DNA from: Bacillota bacterium
Lineage (GTDB): Bacteria; Bacillota; Clostridia; Christensenellales; Aristaeellaceae
Assembly (NCBI GenBank): GCA_023411375.1
Contig: JAEYOW010000044.1
Coordinates: forward strand, 62,001 to 126,000
Direction: 5' to 3'
DNA: 64,000 bases
Positions 1 to 8,803 of this stretch are shown here, in pieces; position 1 is the first letter of the stretch; every line of letters begins with the position of its first letter. The notes under the pieces are model-generated. The model was not told the DNA's origin and did no database searches. It worked only from the letters and a program-made list of their open reading frames with translations. The position numbers and the translations under genes are program-made.

Positions 1-1059
1 CCCTGTGTAGATACCCGGCGCCAGCGAACTGGCAAACAATCCGTAAAGCATCACGAACACCCCGAACGGATAACGGAATGTGTGCGCACTCTGCCGCAGC
101 GGCTGCCATAACGCGGGTAAGATCAGCATCAGCATGGCCAGTAGCTGCGGAGACAGCCACCCACCCGCCAGATCGAAGGAATCCAGCGCCGCAGTGATCA
201 CCGAGTTGACAACGCCCGCCGCCTCACCCGATCCCGTGCGCTGCTGCCTGAGCTCTATGCCTGGCGCTGCCGCGCTAATAGCGAACGCCACGCAGAAAAA
301 AGCAAGCGCAACGGCGCAATGCCAGCGGTTTTTTCCTTTTTTTAGGAAGCTGGCGGCGGTTACAAGAGCAAGACAGACGAACGCGCCCAGCGCGGGGCCA
401 TAAAAGCTGCCGCCCAGCATAAAGCCGCACAGCGAAAGCATCGCTCCGCGAAAGAGGGAACGCCGCACTGTCTGCTCCGCCGAGCAGCGCAGCAGCAGCC
501 CCAGCGCCTGCATAAGCGTACAGGCGGCAACCGTGTACATGCCGCCGTTGTGCCAGTACACGCTATATCCAATGGAGGGCATGAACTGGAGCATCAGCAC
601 CATTACGGCCGGATAGGCAATCCAAAAAGCGCTTCTGTCCGCATGGAGCCAAGTGTTGGTGATGCCCTTGAGCAGATAACCTACGGACAGGCACATAAGC
701 GCCAGCGTGAACCAGTTGCTTAGAAAATAAAGACGAATGTCGAAAATAATCGGCGTTACACCAAAAAAGGCCGTAGAAACAAAATTGCCCTGCCAGGTCA
801 GGTACGTATCATAGGTTTTTTGGACAATGGCACGGAGCACCTCCCATAATGAGCCGGTGTTTACCCAAGCGGTGGCGGCAGGCAGCACAAAGCCAAAGTC
901 ATCGTCAGCCGGATAGTTATAAACCGCGATAATCACCAGCGGTATCAACGAACAGGCAAATATGGCCGCGCTGACGCAGGCAAGCGTTCTGCTGGATATG
1001 CTCCGCTCCGTCAGCCACCGCCCAAAACCCCGTTCTTTCCGCGTTTGATACTGCAACAT
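1..1059 (-). CDS. Multi-pass membrane protein, DUF6056-like (partial, runs off left edge)
   Basis: An open frame reads leftward from ATG at 1059 to base 1 without a stop, so at least 353 residues are present and the C-terminus is missing. The start is supported by AAGGAAGG just upstream. A cytoplasmic basic head is followed by a membrane segment at about residues 28-47, then an acidic DDDFGF motif at about residues 52-57 and many more hydrophobic segments. An acidic motif directly after the first membrane helix is typical of GT-C-like polyprenyl-dependent glycosyltransferases and of the DUF6056 family. The likely role is envelope glycan modification, but this is inference from topology and motif only. 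The substrate is unknown. Confidence 0.7.
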   Translation of the reverse strand, partial: MLQYQTRKERGFGRWLTERSISSRTLACVSAAIFACSLIPLVIIAVYNYPADDDFGFVLPAATAWVNTGSLWEVLRAIVQKTYDTYLTWQGNFVSTAFFGVTPIIFDIRLYFLSNWFTLALMCLSVGYLLKGITNTWLHADRSAFWIAYPAVMVLMLQFMPSIGYSVYWHNGGMYTVAACTLMQALGLLLRCSAEQTVRRSLFRGAMLSLCGFMLGGSFYGPALGAFVCLALVTAASFLKKGKNRWHCAVALAFFCVAFAISAAAPGIELRQQRTGSGEAAGVVNSVITAALDSFDLAGGWLSPQLLAMLMLILPALWQPLRQSAHTFRYPFGVFVMLYGLFASSLAPGIYTG

Positions 1060-1141
1060 AAAGCTTTGAATTCCTTCCTTTTTTCCAAAATTATATCACA
1101 AACAAAAATAAAGGCAAATATATACATCAATAATCCGAAGC

Positions 1142-1170
1142 TTGACTTTTCCAACGCCGCTCTGTATTCT
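1142..1170 (+). promoter_or_regulatory. Sigma-A type promoter for the ROK kinase
   Basis: TTGACT at 1142-1147 and TATTCT at 1165-1170 are separated by 17 bases. They lie 52 bases before the start of the ROK kinase gene. Confidence 0.6.
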
Positions 1171-1221
1171 ATTGATTATTGAGCCATTCATTTACACCCG
1201 ATAAAGAGGAAGGAAGATACG

Positions 1222-2112
1222 ATGAAGATCGGTGCGTTGGAAGCGGGCGGAACCAAAATGGTGCTGGGAATCTTCGATGGAGAGGGCGCGGAGCTGGAGC
1301 GGCTGACGCTGCCAACGGAGACCCCCGAGATCACCATGCCCAAAATGATCGATTTTTTCAGGGCGCATGAGGTGAACGCGCTGGGCGTGGGCAGCTTTGG
1401 CCCTCTGGATCTGAACCCCGCCTCGCCGACCTATGGCTATATCACTTCCACGCCCAAGCTCGCGTGGCGCAACTATCCGCTGCTTAGCAGCCTTGCCGGC
1501 GGGCGCGATATTCCCAGCGCGATCGACACAGACGTAAACGCCGCCATTATCGCCGAGGTGGAGCTGGGCGCCGCGAAAGGCTGCCAGAGCGCCGTGTACA
1601 TCACCGTGGGCACGGGTGTCGGCGGCGGCGTATATATCAACGGACAGACCGTGCATGGTCTTTTGCACCCCGAGGTCGGGCATATGCTGCTTCGCCCGCA
1701 TCCCGACGATTCCAACCCCCGCGGCGTATGCCCCTATCACGACGGCTGCCTAGAGGGTCTGGCGGCCGGGCCGGGGCTTGGCGCGCGCGTGGGCGGAGAC
1801 GCCCGCGACCTGCCGGACGACCATCCGACCTTTGAAATCGAAGCGTATTATTTGGCGCAGATGTGCGTTAACCTCATCTTAACGGTAAGCCCAGAGCGTA
1901 TCATTCTGGGCGGCGGCGTCATGCAGCGAAAGAGCCTTTTTGCCATGGTTCGCAGGGAAACCGTCCGTCTGCTTAACGGCTATGTCCAGTCCCCCGCCAT
2001 TCTTGAGCATATCGACGGGTACATCGTCCAGCCGGAGTTGTTCCCCGTGAGCGGCTTGGTAGGCAGCTATCTCATTGGCAAGCGGGCGCTTGTTCGGAGC
2101 ACGGCCTGCTGA
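1222..2112 (+). CDS. scrK: ROK family fructokinase
   Basis: A 296-residue sugar kinase of the ROK family that probably phosphorylates fructose to fructose 6-phosphate with ATP in the cytoplasm. The N-terminal phosphate loop GALEAGGTKM (residues 4-13) is typical of the ScrK/GmuE branch. The glycine-rich GTGVGGGVYING segment lies near the middle. A ROK zinc site is visible as EVGH followed by CPYHDGC, then EGLAAGP. Length matches bacterial fructokinases of about 290-300 residues. It is monocistronic, with its own promoter upstream and a terminator downstream, and no sugar transporter is adjacent. Mannose or glucose kinase activity cannot be excluded. Confidence 0.85.
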   Translation: MKIGALEAGGTKMVLGIFDGEGAELERLTLPTETPEITMPKMIDFFRAHEVNALGVGSFGPLDLNPASPTYGYITSTPKLAWRNYPLLSSLAGGRDIPSAIDTDVNAAIIAEVELGAAKGCQSAVYITVGTGVGGGVYINGQTVHGLLHPEVGHMLLRPHPDDSNPRGVCPYHDGCLEGLAAGPGLGARVGGDARDLPDDHPTFEIEAYYLAQMCVNLILTVSPERIILGGGVMQRKSLFAMVRRETVRLLNGYVQSPAILEHIDGYIVQPELFPVSGLVGSYLIGKRALVRSTAC

Positions 2113-2133
2113 CGCCGTTTGATAAAGAAAGAC

Positions 2134-2177
2134 AAAACCTCCGGTACGCGAGTACGCGTTTGACCGGAGGTTTTTTT
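2134..2177. terminator. Intrinsic terminator between convergent genes
   Basis: AAAACCTCCGGT pairs with ACCGGAGGTTTT around a 17-base loop and is followed by seven T on the plus strand. The minus strand has four T after the stem, so it may serve both the ROK kinase and the convergent CBM9-like gene. Confidence 0.85.
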
Positions 2178-2224
2178 CCTTATTCCCAAACGTTGTTTGA
2201 AAATATATGTTTACCGTCAGACTT

Positions 2225-2872
2225 TTAAGCCCCAACCCTGATTTTTCCAAAATACTCAGGCCGGTGAAAATCCGGCATGGGCCACTCCACAGCGTTCCAC
2301 ATACCGTGGTGAAGGGCCGCCGTTTTGTCCCCACACTTGTAAAAATTGCCACGCAGCTCTTCTCCCTCGGCAAGGGTCAAATTGCCCCGCAGCTTCAAAA
2401 AAGCCGCCGGCACAAAGTATGATACCGCCCACCAGCCGCCCCGGTGCATGCCCGTGGCCACACGCATTCCTTCGGGGTAAGCCTGAAGCACCTCGCGGTT
2501 TTGCCGGTCGGCGCCGATGCCGATGAACATGGCGCCGATGGGATTGCATTCAAAGTTGAAGTAAATGGGGTTGTTGAGTTCGCCAATGTACAGCTCCAGG
2601 CAGCTGTCGTTATACACTCCTCCGCCGATGCGCGTTTCCTCAGCGCGAATCTCTTTCTCGCGGCTGTACATCAGCACGTACAGCCCCTCGGGCGTCCAGC
2701 CCAGCCGCGCGCGGCTCTGTGGACGGTAGCCAGTCTCGTCCCAGGGATAAACGCCGATTTCCGCTTCCTCCAGCGCGCTCCAGGGCGCCGCCAGCCCATC
2801 CGGGAAGAACTCCAGGTTCCGCGCAAGCGGCAGCGCGGGCGTTCCGTGCATCCGTCTGATGGTGTATTCCAT
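2225..2872 (-). CDS. CBM9-like carbohydrate-binding family protein
   Basis: A 215-residue soluble protein. The start at 2872 is chosen because GGAGG lies six bases upstream; a longer frame to 2905 lacks a ribosome site. The segment WTPEGLYVLMYS, then an acidic stretch, then NDSCLELYI and YFNFECNPIGAM follows the order seen in the clostridial carbohydrate-binding family 9-like proteins, where a beta-sandwich resembles the sugar-binding module of xylanases. No signal peptide is present, so a cytoplasmic free-standing role is implied, unusual for a sugar-binding module. The function is not established. It ends at the terminator shared with the ROK kinase. Confidence 0.7.
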   Translation of the reverse strand: MEYTIRRMHGTPALPLARNLEFFPDGLAAPWSALEEAEIGVYPWDETGYRPQSRARLGWTPEGLYVLMYSREKEIRAEETRIGGGVYNDSCLELYIGELNNPIYFNFECNPIGAMFIGIGADRQNREVLQAYPEGMRVATGMHRGGWWAVSYFVPAAFLKLRGNLTLAEGEELRGNFYKCGDKTAALHHGMWNAVEWPMPDFHRPEYFGKIRVGA

Positions 2873-3064
2873 ACTTGGCCTCCGATTCATCCGTCGATTA
2901 TGCAAAATTCAAACACCTTTGCGACCGGCACGGAACCCTTTTTCCAGCGCCCGATCCACGCCATTATAGGCGTCGCGCGGCCTACTGTCAACCGCTTGCG
3001 GGATTTGGCGCGCCGCTCTATAATAAAGCGAAGGCCGTATGCTTACAGAAAGGGAGGTGGGCGC

Positions 3065-3134
3065 TTGGAACGCATTCTGGTTGTCGAGGACGATCCGAGC
3101 ATCAAGGCCGAGCTGGAAACCCTGCTTCGCGTTG
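3065..3134 (+). pseudogene. Response regulator remnant (N-terminal 22 codons)
   Basis: A TTG start at 3065 preceded by GGGAGG opens a frame whose first residues, ERILVVEDDPSIKAELETLL, are the beginning of an OmpR-type receiver domain with its acidic pocket. After about 22 codons the similarity stops and a different frame encodes an ABC permease. No phosphoacceptor aspartate, DNA-binding domain, sensor kinase or ATPase follows. The simplest reading is a deletion that removed most of the regulator, the kinase, the ATPase and the first part of the permease of a Bce-like module and joined the ends at about 3134. Where exactly the junction lies cannot be seen. Confidence 0.65.
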
Positions 3135-4112
3135 GGGCGCCAGGCATCTTTGGCCCTGGATGGTTATCTGCGCGCTTTCGCTTCTGGCGGCCGGATATAC
3201 CTGCGTAGCGGCAGACCGCGAAATCGAGTCCGCCTTTCTGGGCGGTTCCTCGGGGTTTGCGCTGTTTGGATGGATGGCCGCGCTTTCTGCGGCGGTTATC
3301 CTTTTCACCATCGGGCTTGCGCGCAGCCTGACCGGGGTGCTTCTGAAATGCGAGCGCTTTCGCTGCCGGGGCGCCAATCCCTTTTTGCTTAGGCAGCTCG
3401 GCGCACGGCTTGGCCTAACCGCCGTAATGGTGGGCCTGCTCTCGTTTTTAATCGGGTTTTCCATTACGGGTTTTCCATTATTGGGGCCAATTTTCCCCTT
3501 GTGCAGAAGGTCGGCGAGCGTGCCGCGCTTAACCGCGACTATCCGTTTGACATAATCGCCGCCGTGGACCCCGCCGACCGCCAGGCTCATAACATTGCGA
3601 CGGCGTTTAACCTTGCGGACGCGCCGTTTGACGCGGAGAATTTGCGCGCGGCGCTCACCTACCGCTACTCCGCTACAAACGGCCTGTATGCCTACGAGCG
3701 GTGCGACGCGAGGATCAGGGAGTACGGAAGGCTTCAGCGCAACGGCGTGACGGCAATTTTTGTGGTTAGCGCCCTGTACATCGCGTCGGTCTTTTTGTTG
3801 ATTGCAATGGCGATGCTGGCACTGAAAACCCTGTCCGGCCTGGATGAGGACCAGCGGCGCTATGCCGTGCTGTATTGCCTGGGCGCAGGGGAGCGGGAGA
3901 TGGGCCGCGCGCTGTTCTGGCAGACCTTCTGCTTCTTCTTTCTTCCTTTTCTATTGCCGGTGCTGCTTAGCATTCCCACGGGCGTCATCTGCGGGCGTAT
4001 CATGACGCCGGGGGGCAGCCCCGGACTTGCGGGCGAGGTATATTTCAACGCCGTCGCTATCGCACTCATACTGAGCGCGATCTACGCCCTGTATTTTAGG
4101 CTACATACCTGA
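3134..4112 (+). pseudogene. FtsX/BceB-type ABC transporter permease remnant, frameshifted
   Basis: Hydrophobic permease sequence begins in one frame at about 3136 (WPWMVICALSLLAAGY) and continues in a second frame from about 3480 to the stop at 4112. The break coincides with an exact 14-base tandem duplication, CGGGTTTTCCATTA at 3453-3466 and again at 3467-3480. Removing one copy restores a continuous frame reading SFLIGFSIIGANFPLVQKVG. The C-terminal part, with LKTLSGLDEDQRRYAVLYCL and a following helix, is typical of permeases that work with bacitracin-type two-component systems. The N-terminal half is missing. The gene is therefore a deleted and frameshifted relic of a peptide-antibiotic resistance transporter; the original substrate is not known. 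Confidence 0.75.
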
Positions 4113-4191
4113 TTGCCAGGCGGAGCGTCATCCGGCCGCACGGGTAAGGTAAAAAACACAAAACCCAGGGGATAGGAGCCTCTATAAGCTG

Positions 4192-4901
4192 TTGACGGAA
4201 AAGCAAAAAAGAGAATTGCGGTTGCGTGCGTTCTGCTGTTCGTTCTTGCTTCGGTGGCGGCATGCTGGTTTGTGGGCAGGCCGCTGTTGCAATTCCGAGC
4301 CGGAGCGTTTCCGGAAGTGGGTTGATGAAAAGGGCGTGTTGGGAAGGCTGGCCTTTGTGGGCATGATGGTGCTTCAAATTTTTATTGCCGTTATCCCGGG
4401 CGAGCCGCTGGAAATCGGCGCGGGCTACGCTTTTGGCACGCTGGAGGGCATGCTTCTTTGCCTCTTGGGCGCGGTGATCGGCAGCGCGCTTGTTTTTGGG
4501 TTTGTGCGCAGATTTGGCCTGCGGGCTGTCGAGCTCTTCTTTCCCCGCGAGAAGATTTTTTCTCTTTCCTGTTAAAGGATCAGGAGCGGCTGAACCTTTG
4601 GGTGTTTATTGTATTTTTTATTCCAAGCACGCCAAAGGATATCCTGTCGTACTGCATCGGTCTGACGCGCATGCGGTTTTCCACCTGGCTGGCCATTTCA
4701 GGCGTAGCGAGAATTCCATCCGTCATTACCTCCACCATTGGGGGCGACGCGCTTGGGGCAGGCGAACACGGGCTGGCGGTGCTGGTATTCGCCATAACGC
4801 TGGTCATCAGCGGCGCGAGGGTCATTGTGGATAAACGGCTATGCAAAAAAAGGCGGGGAAAGCCGGAGGACAATTCCAGCTCCGGACCCATGCCTCTTTG
4901 A
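4192..4901 (+). pseudogene. TVP38/TMEM64 family membrane protein with several frameshifts
   Basis: Pieces of one membrane protein occur in alternating frames. TTG at 4192 starts MTEKQK; after the A-run at 4205-4210 the first helix VACVLLFVLASVAACWFVG is in another frame; from about 4296 SEPERFRKWVDEKG returns to the first frame with FIAVIPGEPLEIGAGYAFG, a hallmark of TVP38/TMEM64 (VTT domain) proteins. At the T-run and CTC repeats near 4555-4570 the frame is lost again, and LLKDQERLNLWVFIVFFIPSTPKD to the stop at 4901 completes the domain. Each break is consistent with a one-base loss in or near a homopolymer. Three independent shifts argue for a true pseudogene rather than one sequencing error, especially beside another decayed gene. 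Confidence 0.75.
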
Positions 4902-4951
4902 CCGCGCTTTGCACCGCTCCCATTTTAAATAAGCGCGGCTCGAAAATTTAC

Positions 4952-4980
4952 TTGCATATCCTCCCGGGTGCGCGTATCAT
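4952..4980 (+). promoter_or_regulatory. Promoter of azlCD
   Basis: TTGCAT at 4952-4957 and TATCAT at 4975-4980 have a 17-base spacer and lie 38 bases before the azlC start. Confidence 0.55.
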
Positions 4981-5017
4981 AATCTGGCAACTCATATACG
5001 AAAGGACTTTCGCCGCT

Positions 5018-5737
5018 ATGCAAGCATCCTCCTCCAAGGGAAACGCCTTTGCCCGGGCGCGTGCGGCGCTCTGGGCCGCATTTCCCCATACGCTGCCTGT
5101 ACTGATGGGATTTTCCTGCCTTGGACTTGCTTATGGCGTATTGATGTCGGCCAAGGGCTACGGCGCGGTCTGGTCTCTACTGATGAGCGCCATCGCTTTT
5201 TGCGGAAGCATGCAATACGTCGCCATCACGCTGCTGATCACCGCGTTTGACCCGGTCCAGGCCTTTTTGATGAGCCTGATGGTCAACGCGCGCCATCTGT
5301 TTTATGGGCTGAGCATGCTGCCAAAGTATCGGGGCATGGGCCGCGCGCGCAACGTAATGACCTATATGCTGTGCGACGAAACGTTCTCCATCGTCTGCTC
5401 GGTCACGCCGCCTCCCGGCGTGCCGGCAAAGGATTTTTACCTTGCCGTTTCCGTGTTGGACTATCTGTATTGGGTAGCCGCTTCCTTTCTGGGCGGACTG
5501 CTTGGAGAAATGCTGACTTTTGACCTGACGGGCCTTGATTTTGTGCTCACAGCTTTGATTTTCGTCCTTTTTCTGGACAAATGGGAACAGAAGCAAAACC
5601 GCCTTTCCGCACTCGCGGGCGTGGCGGCGGCGATTATGTGCCTTCTTATCTTCGGCGCGCAGGGCTTCATCGTTCCGGCGATGCTTGTAATCCTGGCGGC
5701 GCTTCTTTTGGGGAGGAACCGCTTATGCCGCCATTGA
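5018..5737 (+). CDS. azlC: AzlC family branched-chain amino acid exporter, large subunit
   Basis: A 239-residue inner-membrane protein with several hydrophobic helices. The start at 5018 is chosen for GAAAGG nine bases upstream and the typical AzlC opening, in which a short basic head precedes FPHTLPVLMGFSCLGLAYG. The conserved AFCGSMQYVA and MVNARHLFYGLSML segments are AzlC signatures. With AzlD it forms an exporter of branched-chain amino acids or their analogues. The 3' end overlaps azlD by 13 bases, so the two are co-translated. No Lrp-type AzlB regulator is adjacent here. Confidence 0.92.
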   Translation: MQASSSKGNAFARARAALWAAFPHTLPVLMGFSCLGLAYGVLMSAKGYGAVWSLLMSAIAFCGSMQYVAITLLITAFDPVQAFLMSLMVNARHLFYGLSMLPKYRGMGRARNVMTYMLCDETFSIVCSVTPPPGVPAKDFYLAVSVLDYLYWVAASFLGGLLGEMLTFDLTGLDFVLTALIFVLFLDKWEQKQNRLSALAGVAAAIMCLLIFGAQGFIVPAMLVILAALLLGRNRLCRH

Positions 5738-6063
5738 CCAATTTTCAAACGCTGGCAATTATCCTTGCGGTTGCGGCGGGTACTATCCTCACGCGTTTTA
5801 TTCCCTTCTGGCTGTTTCCGGAGAAAAGGCAGGTTCCGCGCGTCGTGCTGTTTTTGGGCCAGGCGCTTCCTCCCGCAATGATGGGCCTTTTGCTGGTATA
5901 CTGTCTTAAAGGCGTTGATTTTTCATCCGCGCCGTATGCTGTACCCGAAGCGGTCGCGCTGCTTGCCATCTATTTTTTGCACAGATGGAAGCATAACGCG
6001 CTGCTCAGCATTGCCGGCGGCACAGCAGTTTATCTTATGCTGCTGCGCGCGCTTGGCGGTTGA
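5725..6063 (+). CDS. azlD: AzlD family branched-chain amino acid exporter, small subunit
   Basis: A 112-residue protein with about four membrane helices. ATG at 5725 follows GGGAGG by eight bases and lies inside the end of azlC. The segments TRFIPFWLFP and FLGQALPPAMMGLLLVYC are typical of AzlD, the partner needed by AzlC for export. The size is as expected for the family. The shared terminator at 6131-6163 closes the operon. Confidence 0.92.
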   Translation: MPPLTNFQTLAIILAVAAGTILTRFIPFWLFPEKRQVPRVVLFLGQALPPAMMGLLLVYCLKGVDFSSAPYAVPEAVALLAIYFLHRWKHNALLSIAGGTAVYLMLLRALGG

Positions 6064-6130
6064 GGCGCGCCGAATTTTTTGAGGGCCGTTCTACCGGGTT
6101 GTTTCCAGCGCGGGAATCAAGCTATATACA

Positions 6131-6163
6131 AAAAAGCGGCTACCATAACGGCAGCCGCTTTTT
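6131..6163. terminator. Bidirectional terminator between azlD and secG
   Basis: AAAAAGCGGCT and AGCCGCTTTTT form a stem with an 11-base loop; A and T runs flank both sides, so it can end transcription from azlCD and from secG. Confidence 0.88.
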
Positions 6164-6174
6164 CACGCATTCCA

Positions 6175-6411
6175 TCAACCCAGGAACATCATGGCGATGG
6201 ACAGCACCACGAACACAACCGCGCAGATCTTGGTGATCAGCGCCAGCTTCGCATCCATGCCCTTGGCCTTGTTCTTGCCGAAAAAGGTTTCGGCAGCGCC
6301 GCTCACGGCGCCGATGCCGGTACGCTCGCTGCTCTGCAGCAAAACGGTCGCTGTCATGATCAAGGCGGCTATTAAAAGCAGGATACCAATAATCCATTGA
6401 AGCACAGTCAT
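6175..6411 (-). CDS. secG: Protein-export membrane protein SecG
   Basis: A 78-residue protein of the Sec translocon in the cytoplasmic membrane. It has two hydrophobic helices (about residues 4-25 and 57-77) separated by a small polar loop with LLQSSERTGIGAVSGAAETF, the SecG signature. SecG stimulates SecYE and SecA driven protein export. AAGGAGGGG lies shortly before the start. It is transcribed alone, with a TATAAT element about 40 bases upstream, and ends at the bidirectional terminator. In many Clostridia secG lies next to rnr and smpB; these are not present here. Confidence 0.95.
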   Translation of the reverse strand: MTVLQWIIGILLLIAALIMTATVLLQSSERTGIGAVSGAAETFFGKNKAKGMDAKLALITKICAVVFVVLSIAMMFLG

Positions 6412-6534
6412 CAGGGTTCCCCTCCTTGGCGAATATAGACATATTATAATAGCATTTTCAATTTAAAAAAGCAAGAGGAATTTGCATAAAATCGGCGGTC
6501 TGCGTGCGGACTGTCCGCAAATCCTTTCCTTCGC

Positions 6535-6563
6535 TTGCAACGCATGTGGATTTGAGCTATACT
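6535..6563 (+). promoter_or_regulatory. Promoter of fhs
   Basis: TTGCAA at 6535-6540 and TATACT at 6558-6563 have a 17-base spacer, 55 bases before the fhs start. Confidence 0.65.
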
Positions 6564-6618
6564 ATTTTTCATTAGCGCGGAGCTAAGGACTGAAAGCAGT
6601 GATGAAGGAGGGGTTCAA

Positions 6619-8289
6619 ATGGCGTCCGACCTGGAAATCGCGCGAGGCGCAACCATGAAACCAATCGAGGAGATCGCGGCGGCGGCGGGCTTCGCGGTAG
6701 ACAGCGTATCGCCTTATGGCAGGTACGTGGCCAAGATAGATCCGCGGGCGTACCAGGCTCAACCGCTGCGGGCAAAGCTGGTGCTTGTGACGGCCATTAA
6801 CCCCACGCCGGCCGGCGAGGGCAAGACCACCGTATCCGTCGCGTTGGCGGACGGCATGCGCGCCATTGGCAAAAACGCGATGCTTGCGCTGCGCGAACCG
6901 TCGCTTGGCCCGGTATTCGGCATGAAAGGCGGGGCAACGGGCGGCGGCTATGCGCAGGTAGTGCCCATGGAAAGCATCAATCTGCATTTTACGGGCGACC
7001 TGCATGCCATTACCACGGCAAACAACCTGCTTTGCGCGATGATCGACAACCATATCCAGCAGGGCAACGCGCTATCGATCGACCCGCGCCGGGTGTGCTT
7101 CCGCCATTGCCTGGACGTAAACGACCGTCAGCTCCGCCAGATCGTGATGGGGCTTGGCGGCACGCAAAACGGTACGCCGCGCGAGGACGGCTTTGACATT
7201 ACCGCCGCCAGCGAGGTGATGGCGACCTTCTGCCTTGCGGCGGATTTAAAGGACTTGAAAGCGCGGCTTGCCCGCATCGTAGTGGCGCGCACGTATGACA
7301 ACCGCCCCGTAACCGCCGGGGATATCGGCGCCGCGGGCGCGATGACGGCGCTTTTGCGGGACGCTTTTTCGCCCAACCTGATTCAGACCATCGATCACAC
7401 GCCCTGCCTAATGCACGGCGGCCCGTTCGCCAATATCGCGCACGGGTGCAACAGCGTGGCTGCCACGAAGCTTGCCATGCGCATGTCGGACTATACCGTC
7501 ACCGAGGCGGGCTTCGGCGCGGACCTCGGCGCGGAGAAATTTTTGGATATCAAGTGCCGCATGAACGGCCTGTGGCCGAGCGTTATCGTGCTGGTGGCGA
7601 CGGTTCGGGCGCTCAAGCATCACGGCGGCGCGGAGAAGGGAACCTACGGCGAGACCAACCCCGGGGCGCTGCGCGCGGGGCTTGACAACCTGCTTTCGCA
7701 CATTCACAACATCCGCGAGGTGTGGAATACCTCCGTGGTGGTGGCGCTCAACCGCTTTGCCACCGATACCGATGAGGAACTGTCCCTGATTGGCGAGGCG
7801 ATGGAGGCCGCCGGCGTGCCCTGCGCGCCGTGCAACGGCTGGGCCGAGGGCGGCCGCGGCACGACGGAGCTGGCCGGGCTGGTGTGCCGAACGGCAGACG
7901 GCAATCCCGTCCCACAACCGAGCTTTACCTACCCGGACTCGGCGGGCTTGAAGGAGAAGATCGCCCTGATTGCAACGCGCGTCTATCACGCGGGCAAGGT
8001 CAGCTTCTCGCCCGAGGCGGAAAACACCCTGGCGCAGCTGGAGGCCGACGGATATGCCCGCTGCCCCGTATGCATCGCCAAAACACAATACAGCATGAGC
8101 GACAACGCCGCCTTGCGCGGCGCGCCGGAGGGCTATACGCTTACGGTGCGCAGCGCCCGGCTAAGCGCGGGCGCCGGCTTTGTGGTGGCGTTCGCCGGCA
8201 GCATCATCGCCATGCCGGGCCTGCCGAATGCGCCCGCCGCGCTGGGCATCGACGTGGACGAGCAAGGTGAAATTATCGGTCTGTTTTAA
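6619..8289 (+). CDS. fhs: Formate-tetrahydrofolate ligase
   Basis: A 556-residue cytoplasmic enzyme that joins formate to tetrahydrofolate with ATP, giving 10-formyl-tetrahydrofolate for purine synthesis and one-carbon flow. The ATP loop TPAGEGKTT is at about residues 63-71. GAVxGGGYAQV-like sequence, DLHAITTANNLL, GGPFANIAHGCNS and EAGFGADLGAEKF are all family hallmarks. The length matches clostridial Fhs. GGAGG lies eight bases upstream of the start. It opens a rightward run of four closely spaced genes with an Lrp regulator, an aminotransferase and a CapA-like protein. No other Wood-Ljungdahl genes are nearby, so a biosynthetic role is as likely as an energy role. Confidence 0.97.
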   Translation: MASDLEIARGATMKPIEEIAAAAGFAVDSVSPYGRYVAKIDPRAYQAQPLRAKLVLVTAINPTPAGEGKTTVSVALADGMRAIGKNAMLALREPSLGPVFGMKGGATGGGYAQVVPMESINLHFTGDLHAITTANNLLCAMIDNHIQQGNALSIDPRRVCFRHCLDVNDRQLRQIVMGLGGTQNGTPREDGFDITAASEVMATFCLAADLKDLKARLARIVVARTYDNRPVTAGDIGAAGAMTALLRDAFSPNLIQTIDHTPCLMHGGPFANIAHGCNSVAATKLAMRMSDYTVTEAGFGADLGAEKFLDIKCRMNGLWPSVIVLVATVRALKHHGGAEKGTYGETNPGALRAGLDNLLSHIHNIREVWNTSVVVALNRFATDTDEELSLIGEAMEAAGVPCAPCNGWAEGGRGTTELAGLVCRTADGNPVPQPSFTYPDSAGLKEKIALIATRVYHAGKVSFSPEAENTLAQLEADGYARCPVCIAKTQYSMSDNAALRGAPEGYTLTVRSARLSAGAGFVVAFAGSIIAMPGLPNAPAALGIDVDEQGEIIGLF

Positions 8290-8311
8290 GCAAGAGAGGG
8301 AGGATGCCAGA

Positions 8312-8803
8312 ATGCAGAATTTGCAAATGGAATTGTTACAGATCCTCAAGGAGGATTGCCGCCTGCCGCTGGAGAAATTAGCCGTTATGACGGATGCGAC
8401 GATGGAAACGGTGGCGGAAGCCATACAGGAAATGGAGCGCACGGGCGTGATACTGCGCTATTCCCCCGTGATCAACTGGGATAAAACCGACCGCGAGCGC
8501 GTTGAGGCAATGATTGAGGTTCGCGTAACGCCGCAGCGCGACCAGGGCTTTGACGCTATCGCGCAGCGGATTTACCGTTTCGACGAGGTAAAAAGCGTGT
8601 ATTTAATGAGCGGAGCCTACGACCTGCTGCTGCTGGTGGAAGCTCACACCCTCAAGGAGCTTGCCTTTTTCGTCAGCACAAAGCTGAGCACGCTGGAAAC
8701 CGTTACGGGCACGGCGACCCATTTTGTTCTGAAGCGCTACAAGAGCGACGGCGTTGTCTTTGAGGGCGGCAGCGACGACAAGAGGCTGGTGGTGACGGCG
8801 TGA
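8312..8803 (+). CDS. Lrp/AsnC family transcriptional regulator
   Basis: A 163-residue DNA-binding protein. The start at 8312 follows GAGGGAGG by about nine bases. Residues 1-55 form the winged helix (LQILKEDCRLPLEKLAVMT), and residues 70-150 form the RAM ligand-binding domain with VYLMSGAYDLLLLVEA. Proteins of this type sense amino acids. It overlaps the following aminotransferase by four bases (GTGA), a pairing found widely in Clostridia, so it probably controls that gene and itself. The C-terminal tail after residue 145 is longer than in classical Lrp. The effector is not known. Confidence 0.88.
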   Translation: MQNLQMELLQILKEDCRLPLEKLAVMTDATMETVAEAIQEMERTGVILRYSPVINWDKTDRERVEAMIEVRVTPQRDQGFDAIAQRIYRFDEVKSVYLMSGAYDLLLLVEAHTLKELAFFVSTKLSTLETVTGTATHFVLKRYKSDGVVFEGGSDDKRLVVTA

